Shown here in pieces: positions 35,358 through 43,397 of a stretch of 64,000 bases of DNA. Every line of letters begins with the position of its first letter. Positions within the stretch are counted from its first letter, which is position 1. Under the pieces are notes generated by a model. That model did not search any database. It saw only the letters and a program-made list of their open reading frames with translations, and was not told where the DNA came from. Source of the DNA: Rhodopirellula bahusiensis (GTDB lineage Bacteria > Planctomycetota > Planctomycetia > Pirellulales > Pirellulaceae); the NCBI RefSeq assembly GCF_002727185.1, contig NZ_NIZW01000002.1, forward strand, positions 372,001 through 436,000, given 5' to 3'. A program made the translations under genes and the position numbers.

Positions 35358-37205
35358 TCAGTTCGATCGGCGAGGCTTCTGGCGGGAGCTGACTCGTTGG
35401 CCATAATAGATCACTGTGCGAATGCCCTGACGGTGACCCACCAAGGCTCGATCCCAATCCGTTCGCATCGTCGGTCCACCAGCCACGGAGACCTCGCCGG
35501 CGAATTCACGAATCATCCATCCACGTTGAGCTGCGGGCGAATCAGCCGGTGCGTTGCGGCGACGCATCTGGATGTCGTCGCCATCGACCAATTCACGTTC
35601 GCTGTGATCGGCGATGAAGCGAGCGAAATAACCGTCTTCTGACAGCTCGTGGTAGCGAAGATCGATCTTCTTCCGCGAGATCCAAGACGCATGCTCACCC
35701 GCCATGTCGCCGACGGCTTGGTCCAGCATCCAACGTTTTCCCAGCCAATCGATTCGACCGAGTCCTTGTGCGGTTTGATTGCCATCCTTGCGGAACTGTC
35801 GCACCAACCGAATCGACTCGGCCCAGTGCTGAAGTGCACGATCGGCTTCGTCCCATTCCGATGTTTGTCTCGAATGCTGTTGCTGATCACGGACGAACTT
35901 CTCTGCCGCACGATAGTATTTCGTTTGCATCTCCAGCGAAGTCATCTCACCGTGGCTGGTAGGAACCCGGCGAAGCAAGTTCCAATCGCGATTGAAAACA
36001 TGCAGGGCTCGAATTGGACGACGAAGTTTGGGCAAGTCTTTGGTTTGCTTGGCTTCGATCATATCCAAAACCAAAGCCACGCTGCCGACCTTGGCCCACT
36101 GAGCAAGATCGCTGAGGTTGGAATCGGACAGTCCGATTTGCAGTCGTTGTCTGCGTTTCAACAGTTGTCCTGTCTCTGCGATCGAACGCCAAGAACGACC
36201 ACACAGCTTGGACAACCAGTGTCCGTAAACGAAAATTGGACGTTCGCCGTTGAAGCCACCCATGTCGGCAACCCGATCGACTCCCAACGCTTTGCCCGAC
36301 AAAAAAAAGCAACCGTCATGGTCCAGGTGGCCGGTCCCCATGATCGCGACTCGCGACACGAGCAAGCCGGTCAAGTAGCGACGCTGAGATCGAAACGCGA
36401 GATGCGAACCGATCACTCGCAGCGACATCACCAGCGGAAGGTGAAGCATTCGCAGCGAGGTGATGGACAACCACTGAAACCATCTCGGCAAAGCAACGAA
36501 GCTCTGCTCCGAATCGTTCGTGTCAACACGCTCGTGTTGGCCTGGTTGACTGTCAGTGCCGTGATCATCGCGACGAATGATCGAAGAGGCTCGTTGGCAC
36601 AATTGCTGAATCAATGAAGCGACAACGATTGCGACAACAACAGGGAACGACAGCAGCACGCAAGCGATCTGCAATGCCCAAACAAAACAAATCGCGATGC
36701 GATACGTCAGCAAACCGAAACCGGTCGCGACGTCGGTCTCGTAGTTCTCTTGGCACCCATATAAATGGCCGGCCGCGTCGCAGCTGTTCTTCAGGACACG
36801 AAGCCGATCCACGTTTTGATCGGCCGACCACTGAACTTCGCGTGAAGCGTCTCGCATGATCTCATCGATCGCGCGTTGGCATGCCACCAGATCGCTCGGG
36901 CGATAAACTTCCGGAGTGGCCATTTCGACCAGCCCGCCCGGTCCATCGCGGAACGCGAGGTGAGTTTCCAGGTTGATCGCGGAGCCGTTGGCCAGAAATC
37001 GACGGTCACCGCCGTCCAGTCCTTCCACCGCGGGCATATGCCGGCAGATGGCGTTTCGCAGAGCCACGTAGACCTCACGTGCCGAAACTTCCGACTTCAG
37101 CGAACCGTCACTCGGTTCGATGAAGGTCGCGAATTCGGTTTCCATTCCCATCAGTCGCCGACACAGACGCTGGTGGATGGCAATCTTCGCTGATGGCTGC
37201 GTCAT
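35358..37205 (-). CDS. Pup ligase/depupylase (PafA/Dop, PafA2) family protein with membrane insertion
   Basis: The 615-residue protein carries the carboxylate-amine-ligase-like motifs of the PafA/Dop family in order: GMETEF (20-25, metal/ATP glutamates), FLANGSAINLE (70-80), EMATPE (94-99), LKNSCDAAGHLYGCQENY (138-155, compare KNN-D-G-SYG-HENY), LVSRVAIMGTGHLDHDG, RLQIGLSDSNLSDLAQWAKV, VALVLDMIEA, DWLGKRWMLD, DLRYHELSEDGYFARF and AAQRGW. Between the HENY-like and LVSR motifs about 110 extra residues are inserted, with a strong hydrophobic stretch at 170-200. Canonical enzymes (~480-500 residues) lack this. The conserved acidic residue after the GAR-like motif appears as Glu80 here. It starts 27 bases after the Pup-like peptide gene. 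The likely role is ATP-dependent isopeptide ligation (or removal) of that peptide. Confidence 0.85.
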   Translation of the reverse strand: MTQPSAKIAIHQRLCRRLMGMETEFATFIEPSDGSLKSEVSAREVYVALRNAICRHMPAVEGLDGGDRRFLANGSAINLETHLAFRDGPGGLVEMATPEVYRPSDLVACQRAIDEIMRDASREVQWSADQNVDRLRVLKNSCDAAGHLYGCQENYETDVATGFGLLTYRIAICFVWALQIACVLLSFPVVVAIVVASLIQQLCQRASSIIRRDDHGTDSQPGQHERVDTNDSEQSFVALPRWFQWLSITSLRMLHLPLVMSLRVIGSHLAFRSQRRYLTGLLVSRVAIMGTGHLDHDGCFFLSGKALGVDRVADMGGFNGERPIFVYGHWLSKLCGRSWRSIAETGQLLKRRQRLQIGLSDSNLSDLAQWAKVGSVALVLDMIEAKQTKDLPKLRRPIRALHVFNRDWNLLRRVPTSHGEMTSLEMQTKYYRAAEKFVRDQQQHSRQTSEWDEADRALQHWAESIRLVRQFRKDGNQTAQGLGRIDWLGKRWMLDQAVGDMAGEHASWISRKKIDLRYHELSEDGYFARFIADHSERELVDGDDIQMRRRNAPADSPAAQRGWMIREFAGEVSVAGGPTMRTDWDRALVGHRQGIRTVIYYGQRVSSRQKPRRSN

Positions 37206-37232
37206 GAGTGGAACGGGCGTTTGGGGCCGGAA

Positions 37233-37442
37233 TCATTCGCCGTCGTGGTGCGTGTTCGCTCGGTGAACGTACGTCGCCGCATCCTCGCGGGCGTCCAAGC
37301 TGATGGATGACGCAAATGCTTGCAGTCCCGCCTTGTCGTTGTCCGGCGACTGCGGCGCCGAGGGCTCGACTGGCAACGGACGCGGAAGGTGGGGCCGGTT
37401 TCGCGGTGGAGCAGCGTTTGGCTGCGTTTCAGTGACATTCAT
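37233..37442 (-). CDS. Pup/UBact-like small modifier peptide ending in Gly-Glu
   Basis: This 69-residue peptide sits 27 bases upstream of the Pup-ligase homologue on the same strand. ATG at 37442 has GGAAGG about ten bases upstream. It fits the modifier type: 60-70 residues, a Pro-rich N-terminal half that should be disordered (APPRNRPHLPRPLPVEP), a short helical-looking segment (AGLQAFASSISLDAREDAATY, residues 38-58, quoted as start AGLQAF and end DAATY), and a C-terminal Gly-Glu (HHDGE). Pup-Glu and UBact end likewise in a Glu that can be ligated without deamidation. The usual Gly-Gly is replaced by Asp-Gly, and the canonical UBact arginine-rich end is not kept. Only one lysine (K37) is present. 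The assignment rests on size, ending and operon position. Confidence 0.65.
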   Translation of the reverse strand: MNVTETQPNAAPPRNRPHLPRPLPVEPSAPQSPDNDKAGLQAFASSISLDAREDAATYVHRANTHHDGE

Positions 37443-37467
37443 ATTGAGAAGACCTTCCGTTCGACTT

Positions 37468-37623
37468 TCAGAACGATTCCATTTGCTCGGGCCGCGTTGA
37501 TCGGATGATCATCACCGCCATCCGATTGATGGGCAGTGCGCGGTGTTTCGCGTTGACTCCTTCGGTGCCATCCATTTGGCCACCTTGGTCACCATGGAGC
37601 AGCAACGCGGTCGGTGTCGTCAT
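37468..37623 (-). CDS. 51-residue small ORF heading the Pup-like operon
   Basis: ATG 37623 has a textbook ribosome site, AGGAG with 7-base spacing, the best in this operon. The peptide begins MTTPTALLLHGDQGG and ends STRPEQMESF; its stop is 25 bases before the Pup-like ATG. No signal peptide, membrane helix or known motif is apparent. It may be a leader peptide that couples translation, a real small partner, or a target/adaptor of the tagging system. It overlaps an opposite-strand open frame that I do not believe is coding. Not assigned to any family. Confidence 0.5.
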   Translation of the reverse strand: MTTPTALLLHGDQGGQMDGTEGVNAKHRALPINRMAVMIIRSTRPEQMESF

Positions 37624-38079
37624 TCTAACACTCCTGCGGCGTCAGAATTTCCCGATCGCGGGCAAATTCACTTGGTTGATTAGAAATAGCTGGATGGCGT
37701 CTGGTGGCCGAACGACTCTCTCGGCCCCAATTGGGCCTGTCAGCCGGCAGGCAGAGGTCGTCGGGGCTGTCAGCCGTTCGGCGTTAGCCGCGGTTCCCAC
37801 GCACAATCGGGGCGACTGCTCAAACGGATCAGGGGATGAGGCCCAATCATTCCTATTTACCTACTCTGAACGTTCAATGACGCTCGATCCACCGGCTCTG
37901 CTTCGAGCAATTTCAAAGCCACGATTCGCCACTCTTCCTCTGACGAACAAATTTTCCGGGAAACTTTTTTTGGAATTCCGAAATTATTTTTTTCTCTCCC
38001 GCAAAATTTTGTGGAATTTTTTACGCATCGGGATCGCTTCCGAGCTCTCTCGGGGGATCCAGAGCCATCGCGACGGCCC
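37624..38079. other. gene-free region between the Pup-like operon and tRNA-Thr
   Basis: I see no credible gene. The region includes a palindromic-looking segment near 37762-37800 (AGCCGTTCGGCGTTAGCCG), a TGAACGTTCA palindrome near 37869, and an AT-rich segment at 37948-38032 with long T runs and palindromes (GGAATTCC, CAAAATTTTG). The last could hold the promoter of the minus-strand operon or an upstream element for the tRNA. No convincing -35/-10 pair was found for the operon. Confidence 0.5.
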
Positions 38080-38109
38080 TTGACGTTTTGGCCCAAACGC
38101 CCGTATTCT
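38080..38109 (+). promoter_or_regulatory. sigma-70-type promoter of tRNA-Thr
   Basis: TTGACG (38080-38085), 18-base spacer, TATTCT (38104-38109). The tRNA 5' end is 12 bases downstream of the -10, leaving almost no leader. AT-rich DNA upstream could serve as an UP element. Confidence 0.6.
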
Positions 38110-38120
38110 CTGGAAAAGTC

Positions 38121-38194
38121 GCCAGCGTAGCTTCAATTGGCAGAGCATCGCATTCGTAATGCGAGGGTTGCCGGTTCAAATCCGGCCGCTGGCT
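38121..38194 (+). tRNA. tRNA-Thr (anticodon CGT)
   Basis: All arms fold: acceptor GCCAGCG/CGCTGGC, D-arm GCTTCAATTGGCAGAGC, anticodon stem TCGCA/TGCGA with loop TTCGTAA (anticodon CGT, reads ACG), a five-base variable loop, and T-arm GCCGG/CCGGC with loop TTCAAAT. CCA is not encoded; T follows at the discriminator position. A CCA-adding-type enzyme is encoded at 51853. Confidence 0.95.
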
Positions 38195-38393
38195 TTGATT
38201 GGCAGAAAAGTTTTTTACTTTTTTGCCACCGAGTGTCGGGCGAATTTTGCATCACATTGATTGTGATTCAGATTCCTCGGCAAAACACTGGCCTGCAGAG
38301 CACAATCCGGCAGGGCAGCGCGCCACCTGACTCTTTATCCCTCCTTTCGGATCGCTGTGCGAGCGAGCCGAAGTTACCCCGGACAAAACGAAG

Positions 38394-39725
38394 ATGAGCG
38401 AAGTCGAACTCGAAGTTCTCGACCTGAAGCAAATGGTTCTGGCGAGCAACTCGTTCGGCCCCAGCGACGTCGCCGAAATTCGGCAGGCGATCACCGAAAA
38501 CTACGGACACTTCGGTGAACTGCGCGACGCGGTCAACGAAATGGAGCAGGACGACGCCCTGACTCCCGCCGGCAAAACCAAAATGGGTGTTTGCCAATTC
38601 ATGCTGGGCCGTTTCAAAGACGCGTCGGAGACTCTCTCCGCCGCCGACGGAAGCGCGATGGCGTTGTTCTACAACGCTCGTTGCCAATTTGAATTGTCGA
38701 GCTTTGATGGGGCAATCGAAGGTTACGAACAAGCCAAAACGTCGGGCTACAACGAAGACCAGTGCAAAATCGGTATCGCCGAAGCCAAGCGTTACCAAGG
38801 CAAGATCGAAGAAGCGATGGCGATCTTGGACGACATCTTCGGCCCCGCCGAACAAACCGCGGACTACATGTACCAACGTGCGGCAACCGCCGCTCAAATC
38901 GGTGGCCGGATGGAAGAAGCCATCAATTTGTACCAACGTGCGGTTTCGACTGACGAAAACCACGCAGGTGCCTTGTTTGGTTTGGCTCTCGAAAACGACC
39001 GCTTGGGCAACGACGACGAAGCTCTTCGTTTGTACGAGCGTGCCGCGAAAGCATTTCCGACCGGCATCGGTGCCCTGATCAACTTGGGCGTGATGTACGA
39101 AGACAATGGGCAATACGACAAAGCCCAGCTTTGCTACAAGCGAATTCTGGATTGCCACCCCGATCACCCTCGGACGCAGCTGTACATGAAGGACGCTTCG
39201 GCGACCGGAAACATGCTGTACGACGAGGAAGCCCAACGTCGCAACGATCGTTTGGCTCAAACGTTGAACATGCCTGTTGCAAACTTTGAACTCAGCGTTC
39301 GAAGCCGCAACTGCCTGCAAAAGATGGGCATCGAAACGATTGGCGACCTGACCCGCCACAGCGAACAAGAGTTGCTTTCGAGCAAGAACTTCGGCGAAAC
39401 CAGCTTGGTCGAAATTCGCGAAATGCTGTCGCAAAAAGGTTTGTCGCTCGGCCAGTTCGCTGGTGAGAAGAAATCCAACGACCCGCCTGTCGACACTTCG
39501 CACATGTCGCCCGACGAACAAGCGTTGCTGGAGCGTCCCATCGCGGACCTCAACCTTTCCGTACGTGCTCGCAAGTGCATGACTCGATTGCAAATCAACT
39601 CCATCGGTGAGCTGATCCGCAAGACGGGCGACGACATGCTCGAGTGCAAGAACTTTGGGGTGACCAGTTTGAACGAAGTTCGCGAAAAGCTGGGTGACCT
39701 CGGATTGAAAATGCGGGGCGACTGA
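38394..39725 (+). CDS. TPR protein with two RNA polymerase alpha-CTD-like domains
   Basis: The 443-residue protein has TPR-type repeats over residues ~50-260 ([60 protein letters not shown]). Two helix-hairpin-helix modules of the RNA-polymerase alpha C-terminal type follow: ~280-350 ([39 protein letters not shown]) and ~375-441 ([37 protein letters not shown]). It has no alpha N-terminal domain, so it is not RpoA itself. Family members are found across planctomycetes. By analogy the alpha-CTD modules could bind DNA UP-like sites or transcription factors. It is five bases upstream of tgt, so both are likely co-transcribed. Confidence 0.88.
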   Translation: MSEVELEVLDLKQMVLASNSFGPSDVAEIRQAITENYGHFGELRDAVNEMEQDDALTPAGKTKMGVCQFMLGRFKDASETLSAADGSAMALFYNARCQFELSSFDGAIEGYEQAKTSGYNEDQCKIGIAEAKRYQGKIEEAMAILDDIFGPAEQTADYMYQRAATAAQIGGRMEEAINLYQRAVSTDENHAGALFGLALENDRLGNDDEALRLYERAAKAFPTGIGALINLGVMYEDNGQYDKAQLCYKRILDCHPDHPRTQLYMKDASATGNMLYDEEAQRRNDRLAQTLNMPVANFELSVRSRNCLQKMGIETIGDLTRHSEQELLSSKNFGETSLVEIREMLSQKGLSLGQFAGEKKSNDPPVDTSHMSPDEQALLERPIADLNLSVRARKCMTRLQINSIGELIRKTGDDMLECKNFGVTSLNEVREKLGDLGLKMRGD

Positions 39726-39730
39726 CCCGC

Positions 39731-40849
39731 TTGTTTCGCTATGAATTGATTGGCACCGATGGAGGTGCCCGGCGCGGTGTGTTCCATACGCCGCGCGGAC
39801 CGGTCCGCACGCCTGGCTTCATGCCGGTGGGCACGCTTGGGACGGTCAAAGGCCTGACGATTGATCAAGTTGCCGCCACCGGTGCGGACATGATCCTCGG
39901 CAACACGTATCACCTTCGTTTGCGTCCGGGGCATGAGACGGTTGCTGCTCTCGGCGGGCTGCATAAAATGTGTGGCTGGGACGGCCCGATCCTCACGGAC
40001 TCGGGTGGGTTCCAGGTCTTCTCGCTCGGTGCGATCAATAAAGTCACCGAACATGCGGCGACATTTCGTTCGCACATCGATGGCGCAAAGATCGAACTGA
40101 CGCCTGAGCATTCAATCGAGATCCAGCAGGCTCTCGGTAGTGATGTGGCGATGGTTTTGGACCACGTCATTGCGCTCCCCGCACCGATGACCCAAGTCGA
40201 AGATGCGCTCGCTCGTTCGATCCGCTGGGCCGCGCGATGTCGCGTCGCGGCTGATCGAGAGGACCAGGCTCTATTTGCGATCGTGCAGGGTGGTTTGGAC
40301 CGAACGCTTCGTCAGCAGTGTGCAACGGAGTTGGCCGCGATGTCGTTCGAAGGCTACGCCGTTGGTGGTTTGTCGGTGGGCGAGCCTCCCGAGGACATGT
40401 ACACGACGACGGGGTTCACGACGCCGCATTTGCCGGTGGACAAACCACGGTATTTGATGGGCGTAGGCACTCCGCGTGACTTGCTGGAAAACATCGCTCG
40501 CGGGATCGATTTGTTCGATTGCGTCATGCCAACCCGAAACGGCCGCAACGCTCTGGCGTTCACTGACGAAGGACCGCTGAAGCTTCGCAACGCGGTTCAC
40601 AAGCTGGACACTCGGCCGCTGATGGAAGACTGCCCGTGTCTGGCCTGCCGGCACAGTCGCGGGTATCTGCGTCATTTGTTTGTTGCGGGCGAGATGCTCG
40701 GACCCATTCTGCTGTCCCATCACAATCTGATGTACTACGGTCGTTTGATGCAGGCAACGCGCGACGCGATCGAAGCGGGCGAGTTTGAGGCGTTCAAAAA
40801 TGCCAAGTTAGCGGGCTGGGGACACGAACCGTTCCACGAGTCGGTCTAG
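39731..40849 (+). CDS. tgt: queuine/tRNA-guanine transglycosylase
   Basis: The 372-residue enzyme exchanges guanine 34 of GUN-anticodon tRNAs for the queuosine precursor preQ1. The sequence has [27 protein letters not shown], the catalytic [11 protein letters not shown] (Asp90), [29 protein letters not shown] (second catalytic Asp and tRNA U-G-U recognition) and a C-terminal zinc site CPCLAC...H. The start is a TTG at 39731, five bases after the TPR/alpha-CTD gene, with translational coupling likely. Length and motif order are normal for bacterial Tgt. Confidence 0.97.
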   Translation: MFRYELIGTDGGARRGVFHTPRGPVRTPGFMPVGTLGTVKGLTIDQVAATGADMILGNTYHLRLRPGHETVAALGGLHKMCGWDGPILTDSGGFQVFSLGAINKVTEHAATFRSHIDGAKIELTPEHSIEIQQALGSDVAMVLDHVIALPAPMTQVEDALARSIRWAARCRVAADREDQALFAIVQGGLDRTLRQQCATELAAMSFEGYAVGGLSVGEPPEDMYTTTGFTTPHLPVDKPRYLMGVGTPRDLLENIARGIDLFDCVMPTRNGRNALAFTDEGPLKLRNAVHKLDTRPLMEDCPCLACRHSRGYLRHLFVAGEMLGPILLSHHNLMYYGRLMQATRDAIEAGEFEAFKNAKLAGWGHEPFHESV

Positions 40850-40994
40850 CAGTTCAGCTGACCGCCATTATGGGGGGCTTCGTCCGTACGATGGACTTCC
40901 AAGTCCGTCGGTCCAAACAGTTGCCGGACTCGCCAGAATTCGGACGGGAATGGGAGCACCGAATTCGGCTAAATGACCGGAACTAATTTTTCGC

Positions 40995-42266
40995 TCACGA
41001 CTCGTCGAGATCGTCGTTTCGCAGAACGCTGTCACCAGCCGACAGGCTCCCGTCGGCCAGTTTTTGCTTGATCTTTTCTCGAGTTGCCATCAAGCGTTCC
41101 GTGCGTTCTTCGTTCTTGGCTTCGCGACGTTTGAGTTTCGCGTAGCGTTTTTGGATGCCCTTTTCGGCGGCTTCCAATTCTTCCATGCGATGCTTCAGGT
41201 CGGCAGACAGCTTCGCCGATGTGGAATCCGGTGTGGCATCGTTGCCCATGGATGTCATCACGCCGGACAGCGACGCATCGTCGTCCTCGTCTTCGGCGAA
41301 TTCACCAAGCCGTTTGCGACGGATCCAGTCGGGTGAAACGAAGATCCCGTTGGCTCCGATCATCATGATCCCGAACGTCATCATCCCCAGGAACAACGCG
41401 ATTCCGCCGTGAACGGCAACGGCGACGGTCAGCGTGATTCCGCGAGTCAATCGCGGCCAGATGAGCGCACAGTAGAAGATTTCCCAGAACATCGTGAGGT
41501 GTGATAACGCCGTGAAAACCGTTGGGAAACGGCCCAGGAACGTCAGGTCGAACGATTGGTATTCGTAGTTGGCAATTGCGAACCAGACCGCTGTTCCGTC
41601 CCACCACAATTCGCCCCGAGCTTTCGCGAGTCCGCCAAACAGATAGATCACGCAAAGGTGAACTTGCAGCAACCGGGTCGCCACATTGACGGCGACGGTT
41701 TTCTTGTCAGCTGGGAAAAGCCAGGCTTTCCATCCGGTCAGAGTTTTTTCGCCATCGTTCGTGAACCGGCGTCGCAGTTTCGCATCGATCGACCAAATGG
41801 CTCCGCAGGGGACAAAGGCCAGATACATGACGCAGTAGGTGACAATTTGGTCCAAGCCAAAGAGGCTGCCGAGCAACCGATGCACCAACATCAATTGCAG
41901 GAACCACGCCAAAGGACCGGTCAGGCGAGTCAAGAAGCCGACCATGAAGCTGGCCGTGACCAGGATCGTTGCGAGGTGGTTGAGCCAAAGAACCGTCGGG
42001 TTATCGACCAACCAAAGATACGACCATGCGGCGGTGCGTTCCCCGAGCGTTCCGTCATGCAGTCGCGCGCTGGTTTCGTTGTCAATCCAAGCCTCGGTGC
42101 CGACGAATGATGAGAAGTCGGTGGCAAGAACCAGATGCGAATACAACAGCATCGCACCCGTGATGATTCGCAACACGGCGAGCGTGTCGATGTTCCGAGG
42201 CGTGAACCAAAAACGGTCCCAGCTATCGAGGCAGGACAAAGCGTATTGTTTGAAGGAATCGACCAT
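40995..42266 (-). CDS. HTTM-domain (vitamin K-dependent carboxylase-like) membrane protein
   Basis: The protein is about 423 residues. ATG 42266 shares its A with the stop of the upstream gene (TGATG); a GTG one codon earlier is possible. Several membrane helices are present (VLRIITGAMLLYSHLVLA, HLATILVTASFMVGFLT, VTYCVMYLAFVPCGAIWS, LTVAVAVHGGIALFLGMMTF). The motif order R-I-G (LRIITG), GFLTR and HL-L-VIYLFGGLAKARGELWWDG fits the HTTM family, related to gamma-glutamyl carboxylase. The C-terminal ~100 residues form a charged coiled coil (MEELEAAEKGIQKRYAKLKR), an addition to the family domain. The bacterial role is unsettled; it is coupled to the upstream single-helix protein. Confidence 0.85.
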   Translation of the reverse strand: MVDSFKQYALSCLDSWDRFWFTPRNIDTLAVLRIITGAMLLYSHLVLATDFSSFVGTEAWIDNETSARLHDGTLGERTAAWSYLWLVDNPTVLWLNHLATILVTASFMVGFLTRLTGPLAWFLQLMLVHRLLGSLFGLDQIVTYCVMYLAFVPCGAIWSIDAKLRRRFTNDGEKTLTGWKAWLFPADKKTVAVNVATRLLQVHLCVIYLFGGLAKARGELWWDGTAVWFAIANYEYQSFDLTFLGRFPTVFTALSHLTMFWEIFYCALIWPRLTRGITLTVAVAVHGGIALFLGMMTFGIMMIGANGIFVSPDWIRRKRLGEFAEDEDDDASLSGVMTSMGNDATPDSTSAKLSADLKHRMEELEAAEKGIQKRYAKLKRREAKNEERTERLMATREKIKQKLADGSLSAGDSVLRNDDLDES

Positions 42267-43069
42267 CACGAGGCGTCCTCCGTTGCGGCGACAGGTTGAT
42301 TCGATTCGCCTGTCTCAGTTTCCTCATTCGAATCCGTTTTGCGTTCACCGTCTGGGACGGGAACCGGTTCGGAGTTCTTCGGATCGATTGGAATCGCGTT
42401 TTCGGCATCCGGTTGCGGCAATGCTTCCGCGGTACCGAGCAAGCCCTCCAGCGTGATGGGGACATCGGGCAGTTCGACGTACGATCGCTCGTCGGTCAGC
42501 GACAGGTCTTCTTGGGTGAATAGCACGAAATCCGGAATTTGATGTTCGAGACGCACGATCTCGACATCCGATTTGCCGGTTGACTGCAGGTGTCGCACCA
42601 TCGAATCGGCGATGCGTTCGTATCGTTTGCGTCCCAGGCGAAGCGTTTGCAATTCTTCGGGGCTGAGTTCGGGACCGATCAGCTGGCTGACTTCGAGCGG
42701 CAGGGCGGGTTGGTAAGAGTCATTGAGAAACTCGGCCAGCATGAAATGGCGATGGTATTTCAGGCGTGGCCATTGCTCGTCGAGATCCGGGAAAACCTGA
42801 GTGGTTTTGCCAGCATCCGAGGTCGCAAGAACCAGGTGGCTGGGACCGGGATCGGGAGCGAAAAACGCGTAGCCGCGATCCATGTAGAGCCACTGCGCCA
42901 TTGGGGAAATCACCTTCAGCAACGCTCCGACCGAGGGCGAGAGGCCGCGAGCACCCCGTGCCTGAAACGCCAGCGGCGGCAGGATCATCGTCAGCAACAT
43001 TCCAATCAGGAGGAAGTTGTTAACGATACGCTTGCGAAGTGATGGCGGCGGGGAATCGGGCTGAGACAC
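42266..43069 (-). CDS. membrane-anchored partner of the HTTM protein, function unknown
   Basis: The open frame extends to a TTG at 43177, but GTG 43069 gives a compact basic N-terminus followed at once by a membrane anchor (NNFLLIGMLLTMILPPLAFQ), so I prefer it; the start is uncertain. The ~267-residue product has a soluble domain with WLYMDRGYAFFAPDPGPSHL, RLKYHRHFMLAEFLND and LGRKRYERIADSMVRHLQ. The tail is acidic and disordered. The stop codon overlaps the start of the HTTM gene, so the two proteins are co-translated and probably act together. Similar pairs are seen with HTTM proteins in other planctomycetes, as I recall; not checked here. Confidence 0.75.
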   Translation of the reverse strand: MSQPDSPPPSLRKRIVNNFLLIGMLLTMILPPLAFQARGARGLSPSVGALLKVISPMAQWLYMDRGYAFFAPDPGPSHLVLATSDAGKTTQVFPDLDEQWPRLKYHRHFMLAEFLNDSYQPALPLEVSQLIGPELSPEELQTLRLGRKRYERIADSMVRHLQSTGKSDVEIVRLEHQIPDFVLFTQEDLSLTDERSYVELPDVPITLEGLLGTAEALPQPDAENAIPIDPKNSEPVPVPDGERKTDSNEETETGESNQPVAATEDAS

Positions 43070-43397
43070 TGGAATTTTGCAGTCCCGAGAGAGTACTGAG
43101 GCGGACGGGTGGCGGTCGAAGGGCCGTTTTCGCAGTCTTGGTTTGCTGAGTTTCACCACGTGCTTCACGCGGGGCAAATGGCGAGCGAATTTGGGTACTG
43201 CTTCGATTTTCGCCCAACCTTAATCCGTCCGCATCCCGTGTACAGGCGACGGCTTTTGACGCCCAAATTCGAGCGGAGGCGATTCGCCCGCAGAATTCAT
43301 CTTGGTTTGGAGACCCGATTTTAGGCATAAGCATCTAATCGACGAGAATCGTTTCGTCGCCAGCCTATTCAATTGCTCCAATCTAATCAGTCATCGA

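Noticed and set aside
37202-37438. 78-residue minus-strand frame overlapping the Pup-like gene
   Set aside because: It is arginine-rich shadow sequence in another frame, without a ribosome site, and its 3' end runs over the ligase start.
37505-38083. 192-residue plus-strand frame opposite the small ORF
   Set aside because: No ribosome site, no signal or domain, low-complexity Trp/Ser-rich start and a tail read from AT-rich non-coding DNA; it conflicts with the minus-strand operon.
37857-38096. 79-residue minus-strand frame upstream of the Pup-like operon
   Set aside because: It reads through the AT-rich segment, gives a Lys/Arg-biased product without family resemblance, and overlaps the tRNA promoter. 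Not supported as a gene.
38268-39593. 441-residue minus-strand frame opposite the TPR/alpha-CTD gene
   Set aside because: Phe/Val/Gln-biased shadow of a codon-biased coding strand; the plus strand has clear domains.
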